Positions 27,107 through 34,130 of a stretch of 64,000 nt of DNA are shown piece after piece; position 1 is the stretch's first letter, and each line of letters begins with the position of its first letter. The notes under the pieces are model-generated. The model saw only the letters and a list, made by a program, of their open reading frames with translations. It had not been told where the DNA came from and did not search any database. The translations under genes and the position numbers were made by a program. The stretch is from Pseudothioglobus sp905182815. Lineage in GTDB: Bacteria > Pseudomonadota > Gammaproteobacteria > PS1 > Pseudothioglobaceae. The stretch lies in assembly GCF_048087625.1 (NCBI RefSeq), contig NZ_CP159805.1, positions 806,001 through 870,000 of the forward strand, read 5' to 3'.

Positions 27107-28747
27107 ATGACCAAACGTAGAATACTTGTTACTTCAGCTCTGCCTTATGCCAATGGTGAGATTCATTTAGGCCACTTGCTTGAATACATTCAGACAGATA
27201 TCTGGGTTCGGTTTCAAAAAATGCAGGGTAATGAGTGTCATTATGTCTGCGCGGACGATGCCCACGGAACCCCAATTATGCTCAAGGCAGATGAGATGGG
27301 GATTGATCCTGAAGAGTTAATTGCAGGGGTTAGTGAGCGCCACCAGGCAGACTTTAGTGACTTCAATGTTGATTTTAGTCAGTTCCACTCTACCCACTCT
27401 GAGGAGAATCGTCATTACTCAGAGCTGATCTATTCTCGCCTTAAAGATTCAGGCTTTATTAAGACCCGCGTTATATCTCAGGCCTATGATCCTGAGAAAG
27501 AAATGTTTCTGCCAGACCGCTTCATTAAAGGCGAATGCCCTAAGTGCGGTGCTGAAGATCAGTACGGTGATAACTGTGAAGTATGCGGCGCAACCTATTC
27601 AACAACAGAGCTTAAGAATGCAAGGTCGGTTGTATCGGGCGCAGTCCCAATTGAAAAAGAGTCTGAGCACTACTTCTTTGACCTTCCTCAATTCGAACAG
27701 CAATTAAAGGAATGGACTAATGCTGGACATCTTCAAGATGAGGTAAGCAATAAATTAGCAGAATGGTTTGAGCAAGGCCTACAGCAGTGGGATATTTCTA
27801 GGGATAAGCCTTACTTTGGCTTTCAAATTCCAGGAACTGAGGATAAGTATTTCTATGTCTGGCTTGATGCGCCTATTGGCTACATGGCGAGCTTTAAAAA
27901 GCTTTGCGACAACAGTGATCTTGAGTTTGATGACTTCTTTGCTAAGGGTTCTGACACTGAGCTTTATCACTTCATTGGAAAGGACATTGTTTACTTCCAT
28001 GCGCTATTTTGGCCGGCAACACTTATGGGCTCAAACTTTAGAACGCCGAACGCAATCTTTGCCCACGGCTTCTTATCGGTCAACGGTCAGAAGATGAGTA
28101 AGTCGCGTGGAACCTTTATTCAGGCGAGGACTTACTTAGAGACCCTTAATCCAGAGTGCCTTCGTTATTACTATGCCTATAAGTTATCTTCTAAGATTGA
28201 TGACATTGACTTAAACCTTGAGGACTTTAAGCAGCGCGTGAATTCAGACATTGTGGGCAAGGTCGTAAACATTGCCTCAAGAAGCGCTTCGTTCGTTGTT
28301 AAGAAGTATGACAAAGAGCTGTCCGCTCAATGCATCGAGCAGGTGCTCTACGATGAGTTTGTAGCCGCTGGCCCTGAAATTGCAGCACATTATGAGGCGA
28401 GGAACTTTGGACACGCTATGCGCTCAATTATGAAGCTTGCGGACAAGGCCAATCAGTACATTGACGATAAGAAGCCATGGCAACTTGCGAAAGAAGAGGG
28501 TAAGGCGCAAGAGGTACACGAGGTAACGTCTCTAGCGATTAACCTGTTTAGAGCTTTGATGACGTATCTTAAGCCCGTGCTTCCAGAGATGGCTAAGAGT
28601 TCAGAGGAGTTCCTTAATATCGACTCACTGAACTGGGAAGACATTAAAAGCCCACTGACAAGTCATCACATCAATAAATTTAAACCGCTCATGACTCGTA
28701 TTGAAGATGAGCAATTAGAGGCAATGATCGAGTCGTCTAAAGTATAA
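27107..28747 (+). CDS. metG: Methionyl-tRNA synthetase, short form
   Basis: Charges tRNA-Met. The HIGH-type motif is HLGH near residue 21, KMSKS appears as KMSKSRGT near 331, and the zinc knuckle CPKCGAEDQYGDNCEVCG is present. At 546 residues it lacks the C-terminal tRNA-binding dimerisation domain of E. coli MetG. It is divergent from apbC with a 90-base gap and ends 15 bases before tRNA-Ser. Confidence 0.96.
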   Translation: MTKRRILVTSALPYANGEIHLGHLLEYIQTDIWVRFQKMQGNECHYVCADDAHGTPIMLKADEMGIDPEELIAGVSERHQADFSDFNVDFSQFHSTHSEENRHYSELIYSRLKDSGFIKTRVISQAYDPEKEMFLPDRFIKGECPKCGAEDQYGDNCEVCGATYSTTELKNARSVVSGAVPIEKESEHYFFDLPQFEQQLKEWTNAGHLQDEVSNKLAEWFEQGLQQWDISRDKPYFGFQIPGTEDKYFYVWLDAPIGYMASFKKLCDNSDLEFDDFFAKGSDTELYHFIGKDIVYFHALFWPATLMGSNFRTPNAIFAHGFLSVNGQKMSKSRGTFIQARTYLETLNPECLRYYYAYKLSSKIDDIDLNLEDFKQRVNSDIVGKVVNIASRSASFVVKKYDKELSAQCIEQVLYDEFVAAGPEIAAHYEARNFGHAMRSIMKLADKANQYIDDKKPWQLAKEEGKAQEVHEVTSLAINLFRALMTYLKPVLPEMAKSSEEFLNIDSLNWEDIKSPLTSHHINKFKPLMTRIEDEQLEAMIESSKV

Positions 28748-28762
28748 AATACCAAAAGTTTT

Positions 28763-28852
28763 GGAGGATTGGCAGAGCGGCTTAATGCGCACGCTTGGAA
28801 AGTGTGTAATCGGTTAAACGATTCGTGAGTTCGAATCTCACATCCTCCACCA
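28763..28852 (+). tRNA. tRNA-Ser (anticodon GGA)
   Basis: A class II tRNA of 90 bases with encoded CCA. The acceptor stem GGAGGAT (28763-28769) pairs with ATCCTCC (28842-28848). The anticodon stem CACGC/GTGTG holds a loop with GGA at 28797-28799, and a long variable arm follows, as required for serine. The T loop TTCGAAT is intact. It marks the left border of the accessory island. Confidence 0.96.
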
Positions 28853-28854
28853 TA
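28833..28854 (+). repeat. Putative attachment site, left end of island
   Basis: The last 20 bases of tRNA-Ser plus two bases match 61816-61837 at 18 of 22 positions, including CCTCCACCATA without a mismatch. This is the usual form of an integration site at a tRNA 3' end. Confidence 0.5.
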
Positions 28855-28902
28855 TTTATTTGATGATTAGCATTTAGTTTCAGAATAAACTACAATGCTT
28901 TT

Positions 28903-29307
28903 ATGATTGGATTTATCTATATTATGTCTAACCCTGCTCATCCAGGCCTATTAAAGATTGGGCAGACGAGTAAAGACCCAGATATTAGGAGAAACGACCT
29001 TAATTCAACTGGAGTTCCTGAAGATTTTATTCTAGAGTATAGGGCCCTAACAAGCGATTACCATAGACTTGAAAAAGAAATCCATCAAAAGCTAAATAAT
29101 TCTCGATACCGACAAGACAGGGAGTTTTTTAAGATTGAAGTTCAAGATGCCATCACTACAATTAAAGCTGTTGCAGGAGATAGGATTGAATCTGAGAAAG
29201 ACTTTTCAAACTTTGTTCCAGCATCAGCTTCTAAAAATAAAGGGGATGGATATTTAATTTTAGGAATTGCTATTTTATTTTTAATAGTTATGTCTTTAAT
29301 TAGCTAA
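28903..29307 (+). CDS. GIY-YIG-type T5orf172/MUG113 domain protein with C-terminal membrane helix
   Basis: First gene of the island, 134 residues. The N-terminus (FIYIMSNPAHPGLLKIGQT, then DPDIRRNDLNSTGVP) is the T5orf172/MUG113 variant of the GIY-YIG nuclease fold, with the E-H-x-L region LEKEIHQKL further on. About residues 112-133 form a hydrophobic helix, so the domain would be tethered to the inner membrane by its tail. Similar domains occur in phage and mobile-element proteins. Nuclease activity is not assured. Confidence 0.75.
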   Translation: MIGFIYIMSNPAHPGLLKIGQTSKDPDIRRNDLNSTGVPEDFILEYRALTSDYHRLEKEIHQKLNNSRYRQDREFFKIEVQDAITTIKAVAGDRIESEKDFSNFVPASASKNKGDGYLILGIAILFLIVMSLIS

Positions 29308-29350
29308 TAACAATGTTTATGGAGTTTTAATGAAAATTGATATATGACTA

Positions 29351-29379
29351 TTGATTAGTATATAAAGTAGGCATATAAT
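29351..29379 (+). promoter_or_regulatory. Promoter upstream of the first pseudoknot leader
   Basis: TTGATT (29351-29356) and TATAAT (29374-29379) have an ideal 17-base spacing. Transcription would begin near 29386, giving an untranslated leader of about 90 bases that contains the conserved hairpin and pseudoknot. Confidence 0.65.
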
Positions 29380-29398
29380 TAAGTCTAAGTAAAGGAAT

Positions 29399-29471
29399 GG
29401 TTCACCTCACGAACTGGGCATTTGTTCCTATTGTCGCCCTAGGGTTTTCCTTAAAGCACTAAAACGGAGGT
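29399..29471 (+). ncRNA. Conserved 5' leader, copy 1 (hairpin plus H-type pseudoknot candidate)
   Basis: This leader matches the one at 29926-29998. The last 58 bases differ at only 3 positions. Hairpin I pairs 29399-29403 with 29411-29415. A GGGC/GCCC stem (29416-29419 with 29436-29439) encloses a loop whose CCTA (29427-29430) can pair with TAGG immediately after the stem (29440-29443), an H-type pseudoknot. The final GGAGG could pair with an upstream TTTCC, hiding the ribosome-binding site. Identity of any ligand or partner is unknown. Confidence 0.55.
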
Positions 29472-29475
29472 TATT

Positions 29476-29910
29476 ATGTCACACCCATACCAAAACCATA
29501 TAACAGTTGTTATAGGTAAACCTGATGAAAAATTTCAAACTAAGGTTTCAGAAACCGCATTCGATGAGTGCAGGACTGAAGAAGAAGTTTGGGTTGAGTA
29601 TGTATTAAGAACTTTTGATATTGGCACTATGCAGTTTAAGCCTGACTACAAAAGTCCTATTGATACGGCCTTAACCAATTTGCTTGGAGAAGAAGTACGT
29701 CTAGCTAAGCCTTTTCATGGTTTTACAAACAATGATGGAAAAACCTTTCCAGTTGTTATGTTTTATGAAGAGTTTATTCAAGACTTATCCGGCAATCCAA
29801 TATCCATTCTCAAGTTTAATGATCAAATGCTAAGACAGCTTGGTGATTACTTTAAAAAGACTATAAAGTCGGATTGGATTCATATCTCTTCAACCTTTAC
29901 ATATAGCTAA
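29476..29910 (+). CDS. Hypothetical protein behind pseudoknot leader 1
   Basis: A 144-residue, apparently soluble protein beginning MSHPYQNHITVVIGKP. I do not recognise the family. No signal peptide or membrane helix is evident; the middle has KPFHGFTNNDGKTFPVVMF. It is preceded by a GGAGG site inside the conserved leader, so its translation is probably controlled by that RNA. The second copy of the leader begins 16 bases after its stop. Confidence 0.7.
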   Translation: MSHPYQNHITVVIGKPDEKFQTKVSETAFDECRTEEEVWVEYVLRTFDIGTMQFKPDYKSPIDTALTNLLGEEVRLAKPFHGFTNNDGKTFPVVMFYEEFIQDLSGNPISILKFNDQMLRQLGDYFKKTIKSDWIHISSTFTYS

Positions 29911-29925
29911 AATCAAGCAAAGATT

Positions 29926-29998
29926 GGCTCGCTTAACAAGCTGGGCATTTGTTCCTATTGTCGCCCTAGGATTTCCCTTAAAGTACTAAAACGGAGGT
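29926..29998 (+). ncRNA. Conserved 5' leader, copy 2
   Basis: Same layout as copy 1 with the same spacing throughout. Hairpin I pairs 29926-29929 with 29939-29942; here one T-A pair of copy 1 (29401-29413) is replaced by C-G (29928-29940), a compensatory change that supports the stem. The loop and pseudoknot bases 29941-29970 are identical to copy 1. It lies directly before a 47-codon gene with GGAGGT at 29993-29998. Confidence 0.55.
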
Positions 29999-30000
29999 AT

Positions 30001-30144
30001 ATGATGGGTAAAGTTACCTATAAAGAGCTGCCAAAGGATCATCCAATATTTAAAGCTGGATGGATAATTTCAACGGTTAAAAACCAAAGTCAAAAAATTA
30101 AACAATATGAGGAGGAAAGGGCAGCAGAGAAGCCCAAAAAATAA
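30001..30144 (+). CDS. Small hypothetical protein behind pseudoknot leader 2
   Basis: A 47-residue reading frame, MMGKVTYKELPKDHP to a charged KKY/EEER-rich tail ending EKPKK. ATG 30001 or 30004 follows GGAGGT closely, and the whole leader of the preceding gene is duplicated in front of it. That is the best evidence it is translated. No family recognised. Confidence 0.65.
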   Translation: MMGKVTYKELPKDHPIFKAGWIISTVKNQSQKIKQYEEERAAEKPKK

Positions 30145-30171
30145 TTTGTTAAATTTTTAATAATCTAAATC

Positions 30172-30207
30172 TTGTCACCGGTGACAAAGTGAAAAATCAT
30201 CGGTGAT
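30172..30207. promoter_or_regulatory. Paired palindromic operators
   Basis: TTGTCACCGGTGACAA (30172-30187) is a perfect 16-base palindrome with a central CCGG. A related imperfect site, ATCATCGGTGAT (30196-30207), is centred 22 bases downstream, two helical turns away. This pattern suits a dimeric regulator of the LacI or similar class binding one DNA face. No regulator gene is visible nearby. Confidence 0.5.
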
Positions 30208-30286
30208 AAATAGTTCAATATTTAACTTTTATCTTCTTGCTTGTTTTAGTAGGTAGAATAATTTATAGTTCAAAAAGATTACTAAA

Positions 30287-30781
30287 ATGAATAAGACATT
30301 AACTTTAATTGATAATTTCTGGAGTGAAGCAGATAGGCTTCAAAAGTTTCATTATCTCGATCAAGACGGTGAATTTTGTCAGTGTACTACTGAGAAATTT
30401 ATCAGAAGGTGTAAAGATTCAAAAGAAATGAGATCATTTCTTATGGTGGGTATTTTGATTGATCAGTGCATTGGTTTTCAAGTTCATGATGAATTTAAGC
30501 TTGCATTCAAATATCCTGGGCTTCATGGTCATTCAATACCAGATCAGCATCCACCATCTTGGTTTGCTGATAACTTTGCTATGCGTGACCAAATTGATTG
30601 GCGGTCTGTAAAAAATATGTTTGAAATATTGATTACTGATACCAAATCCTGGTTAGCTAAAAACTATGGTCATGAGAGAGTAGATGAGCTAAAAAAAACG
30701 CTTATTTATAAAATTGATATGAGTTTTGAAAAATATCCAGAGGGAATTCTATTGAATCATCTTGTTGAAAAATCCATTTAG
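30287..30781 (+). CDS. Hypothetical protein
   Basis: A 164-residue soluble protein with no signal peptide or membrane helix; I recognise no family. It starts MNKTLTLIDNFWSEADRLQKF, has a HGHSIPDQHPPSWF segment in the middle and a charged helical C-terminus. It follows the paired palindromes by about 80 bases and precedes another unknown gene by 4 bases, so the two form a small unit. Confidence 0.65.
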   Translation: MNKTLTLIDNFWSEADRLQKFHYLDQDGEFCQCTTEKFIRRCKDSKEMRSFLMVGILIDQCIGFQVHDEFKLAFKYPGLHGHSIPDQHPPSWFADNFAMRDQIDWRSVKNMFEILITDTKSWLAKNYGHERVDELKKTLIYKIDMSFEKYPEGILLNHLVEKSI

Positions 30782-30785
30782 TAAT

Positions 30786-31202
30786 ATGACTAAAAAAATA
30801 CTTCAAGACCCTAGAATTATTGAGTTTAAATTTAAATGGTATCCTTTATTCCAAAGAGGCCCAAATGATGGTGAGAGAGTTATTCTTGAAGGAGATAAGG
30901 TTACTTTTGAAAGGAATCATCCATTTAATGATTCGAATCTTGTTGTTTCTAGTATTCCTTCTAAGAGTCAATGGGATGAATTTATTGATTTTTTAGATAG
31001 AAAAAAAATATGGAACTGGAAGAAAGATTATTTAGATTATGATGTTTTAGACGGAAGTGCTTGGAGTCTATTAATTAAAACAACTTCTTTAAAGATAGAG
31101 TCTCATGGAACTAATAAGAAGCCATCTAACTTTAATGAACTTCTCAGATCAATAAATAAATTGATGGGCATTGAAGTATTTGAAATTTTTGAGGAAGATT
31201 GA
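30786..31202 (+). CDS. Hypothetical protein
   Basis: A 138-residue protein starting at ATG 30786, 4 bases after the preceding stop; an upstream in-frame TTG at 30762 is less likely. It is rich in Trp (WYPLF, WDEF, WNWKK) and has DGSAWSLLIK followed by SNFNEL, a pattern common to small beta-rich proteins that pair with toxins or effectors. That comparison is weak. Convergent with the metallophosphoesterase gene. Confidence 0.6.
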   Translation: MTKKILQDPRIIEFKFKWYPLFQRGPNDGERVILEGDKVTFERNHPFNDSNLVVSSIPSKSQWDEFIDFLDRKKIWNWKKDYLDYDVLDGSAWSLLIKTTSLKIESHGTNKKPSNFNELLRSINKLMGIEVFEIFEED

Positions 31203-31221
31203 GGCTTCTTAATTTTGAAAA

Positions 31222-32130
31222 CTATCGAGTAACAAAAACAAACTTATCTTCATCAATCTTTTGTTCACCATCCCAGCGATAAGCAACAAGCTTGCCTCCG
31301 AGTTTGGCTACACTGTAATCAATGCAAGCTATGTTTTCTGTAAGCGGCTTGATGTTACCTTCCATCCAGTAATGACCTAAGAATAATGGCTTCTCATCAG
31401 TAGGATAGGGCACCGAGTAATCCTCCTCAAGCGGAAGGTCTGGAATATACTTCAAGGCATCTTTCGGGCCCATAAATAACTCCTTGTATGTTTTAGCTTT
31501 TTTCTCCCAAAACTTAATGCGTATGTGACTTCTTTCGTTTTTATCTTTGTCAAAGAAAGTTTGTCCTTTAGGAAGACGAATTTCTTTGCCTTTTAATAAA
31601 GTTTCTATGGCTCTATATTCCACTGTACTTTTGTCAGAAGATTTTTTTAAGACGCCATCTTTAAGTGATTTGCCAAGTTTATTGATTAAATCAGAGTCCC
31701 AGCAAGCATGAATCACCCTTAAACCATCCAAATCTAGCCAAAAAGGCAGAGTTTTAAACCAGTCAATAACACTTTTATATTCTTCAGGATAGTCGGCATA
31801 AGCCATTAAAAAAGCTTTGTGCTGTTTAATATTTTTTTTATTGTGCTCTCTGTAATAGCCGCCTTTGCCATTTTCTGTATAGTATGCGATGGCATTATAT
31901 TCGTGATTTCCCATAACACTTAAGGCAAAACCATTTTCAATCATCGGTCTTACAATATTTATAACCTCTTTCTGCTGGTCACCTCGATCAATAAAATCCC
32001 CCAGAAAAATTACTTTTCTGTTTTCATGCTGCCAGATATTATTTTTCTTTGTGTATGAGAGTTTTTCAAGCAGCTGAATGAGCTCATTAGCTTGTCCGTG
32101 AATGTCTCCAATTAAGTCAAAAAATTGCAT
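31222..32130 (-). CDS. Calcineurin-like metallophosphoesterase, last gene of the defence-like operon
   Basis: A 302-residue PPP-type phosphoesterase. Metal-site motifs are GDIHGQ near residue 8, GDFIDRG near 46 and GNHEY near 75, with a later GHYW supplying a His. It resembles bacterial PrpE/ApaH-like enzymes that act on phosphoproteins or dinucleoside polyphosphates. It begins 5 bases after the DUF3883 gene and is the promoter-distal end of the seven-gene minus-strand operon, which suggests signalling or nucleotide clean-up within that system. Confidence 0.85.
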   Translation of the reverse strand: MQFFDLIGDIHGQANELIQLLEKLSYTKKNNIWQHENRKVIFLGDFIDRGDQQKEVINIVRPMIENGFALSVMGNHEYNAIAYYTENGKGGYYREHNKKNIKQHKAFLMAYADYPEEYKSVIDWFKTLPFWLDLDGLRVIHACWDSDLINKLGKSLKDGVLKKSSDKSTVEYRAIETLLKGKEIRLPKGQTFFDKDKNERSHIRIKFWEKKAKTYKELFMGPKDALKYIPDLPLEEDYSVPYPTDEKPLFLGHYWMEGNIKPLTENIACIDYSVAKLGGKLVAYRWDGEQKIDEDKFVFVTR

Positions 32131-32135
32131 AATAT

Positions 32136-33164
32136 TTAGTCTTTTATATTTGGATTTACTCTATAAGATACTGGTGAAAAATCTAACATTTCAAGCCCTT
32201 TAGCATCGAGTATATATAATTCTGCAGATTCTGATTCTTTGTGAAACTCGTAAAGACGATAAAGTCGGAAGTTTTCTGGATACTCCTGTGCAAATAAACG
32301 CTCTTTTGCAGACATAAAAAAGTTTGAGTGCTTACTGCCTTCTGTGGTCTTAACTTCTATGAAGAGCGGACTTCCATCTTCAGAAAAAGATTTAATATCA
32401 TAGCCAGCTCCATCTCCTTGTTCTTTAGCCACATGAACTACCTTTCTGGCAAGTTCGGGATAGCCGCTTGACTTAAGTTTTTCTATTTCATGCCTGACAA
32501 CTAATTCCTCACCTGCTAAACCAAGATTACGATTTTTTAGTTCAATCGCTGAATAATCTGGCTTTACTCTATTATCAAAAGAAATTTTAGCGGGTTTACT
32601 TAGCCTTTCTTTTGGAGTTGGAGGATTTGTTTCACGGAGTCCTTTATTTACCTTTTTCTTATTGTTTATCTTGTTATCTTCAGGTTGATTTATTGAGGAC
32701 CAGTATATTTTTTTCTCTTCAGTTAAGTCATGCCAATCAATCAGCTGCCACTGAAAATGGACTGGTTGTTGCTTATCAGGATCATGATTTAAATACTTTA
32801 ATCTACCCATATACTCCCAGTTAGGGTCTTTTTTATTTGCTTTTAAGAAAAAATGTATATCGCTAACAAGCTCGTCATGATAAATCCATTTTTGAATATG
32901 CTTGTCATCAAGTCTTTGTCGCTTTTGTGATTGCCAGACCATTACACCATTATCTGAGATATGTTCTTTGAATTCATATCCAAGATCTTTCTGTCCAAAT
33001 GTAGTAATGACAACATAATCATTGGTTGTTTCAGGAATTGGAATCCAGCCATGAATTCCCCATGTGCCTGAGCCTTTAGAATAGTCATCTTCAGGGGCAA
33101 AAATATCATGTATATCTTCGCGCGTATATTTGGATGACAACTTTAATGCAGACTCACTCATCAT
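32136..33164 (-). CDS. DUF3883 (NO VEIN C-terminal) domain protein
   Basis: 342 residues. The last 120 residues form a DUF3883 domain: GLAGEELVVRHE, then GAGYDIKSF, PLFIEVKTT and the SAKER helix. The D...E-x-K pattern resembles the PD-(D/E)xK nuclease core, and DUF3883 is common next to helicases in defence loci. The first 180 residues, with a WGIHGWIPIPET segment, are not recognised and could be a DNA or target recognition region. It begins one base after the stop of the other DUF3883 gene. Confidence 0.8.
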   Translation of the reverse strand: MMSESALKLSSKYTREDIHDIFAPEDDYSKGSGTWGIHGWIPIPETTNDYVVITTFGQKDLGYEFKEHISDNGVMVWQSQKRQRLDDKHIQKWIYHDELVSDIHFFLKANKKDPNWEYMGRLKYLNHDPDKQQPVHFQWQLIDWHDLTEEKKIYWSSINQPEDNKINNKKKVNKGLRETNPPTPKERLSKPAKISFDNRVKPDYSAIELKNRNLGLAGEELVVRHEIEKLKSSGYPELARKVVHVAKEQGDGAGYDIKSFSEDGSPLFIEVKTTEGSKHSNFFMSAKERLFAQEYPENFRLYRLYEFHKESESAELYILDAKGLEMLDFSPVSYRVNPNIKD

Positions 33165-34130
33165 TTAATTTTTTATAAAATACCATTTTTCACATTCTTT
33201 TTTCCAGTCTGATGAATTGAATACTTCTAAATATGGATTTTCAATCATTAAAGGAGAGTAATCTTTAGAGTCAATTTCATCTCGATTAACTAGATACAGA
33301 TAATAGTTATTTCGAATTTCTTGTGCTTTTTTAACTTCATTCTTTGACCAATGAAAATAAGGCTTTTTGCCTGCATATGACTTTACTTCGATAAATTTAT
33401 CTATATGCTTTGAGTTAACATTCATTAATGAAACTACGTCATATCCTGCTCCAACATTTAAATCAGAAATCTGTTCGATTGCTTCACTTAAATTATGGGA
33501 TTTAAATTTTGATTTTTCGTAATCAACAACAAATCTTTCAGCATCCTCACCATATTGATTCTGAATTTCTTGACGTCTTTTGAGTTCCTCTAGTGAGAGC
33601 GTTTTTTTATTAACATCTTTACTGACGCCTACAAAACTAAAATACTTTTTGTATTCTTCATTAATAAGGAAGTTACTGTTGATGTAGGGATGCTTATCTA
33701 AAATTTTAAAATCTAGAAGAAACTGCCTTATTACTGAGTATTTAAATTTGAAAGCGCTATTACTGACAATTAAATTGTTACTCTCGTCATATAGAACGCT
33801 TGAGCCATTGAAGATTAATTTAAATTCAACATCTTCTTTTAACTCCAACAAGAACATCTTATTAATTTTTTTTATCAACAAGTCTTCATTTTGAAGGAAG
33901 TGGAGAAAGGAATTATTGATTAGAATTTTTTTATTATCAAGTTTTAAAACTTTGATGTAAAGAAGAAAATTAATGCCCCCATCGAATACATGGCGTCCAT
34001 CAATGGATTCCTTAAAAAATAAATCCTGTAAATCTCTTTGTGAAAGGGATTTTTTATTTGCGTACCGAAGGACTTTAATTAAATAGTTAGGCGTACCTAT
34101 ATTCTTATACTGAAGAATTTCTTTGATCAT
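33165..34130 (-). CDS. Second DUF3883-type domain protein
   Basis: 321 residues, with the same C-terminal fold as the neighbour: YGEDAERFVVDYE, then GAGYDVVSL and FIEVKSY followed by YFHWSKNEV. The N-terminal 190 residues differ from those of the next gene, so the pair probably arose from fusion of one nuclease-like module to two distinct N-terminal domains. The start overlaps the helicase gene by 26 bases, showing tight coupling. Confidence 0.8.
   Translation of the reverse strand: MIKEILQYKNIGTPNYLIKVLRYANKKSLSQRDLQDLFFKESIDGRHVFDGGINFLLYIKVLKLDNKKILINNSFLHFLQNEDLLIKKINKMFLLELKEDVEFKLIFNGSSVLYDESNNLIVSNSAFKFKYSVIRQFLLDFKILDKHPYINSNFLINEEYKKYFSFVGVSKDVNKKTLSLEELKRRQEIQNQYGEDAERFVVDYEKSKFKSHNLSEAIEQISDLNVGAGYDVVSLMNVNSKHIDKFIEVKSYAGKKPYFHWSKNEVKKAQEIRNNYYLYLVNRDEIDSKDYSPLMIENPYLEVFNSSDWKKECEKWYFIKN

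Noticed and set aside
30287..31202. Toxin-antitoxin or effector-immunity pair
   Set aside because: The two adjacent small genes are coupled in layout, but neither shows a recognisable toxin, antitoxin or immunity signature.
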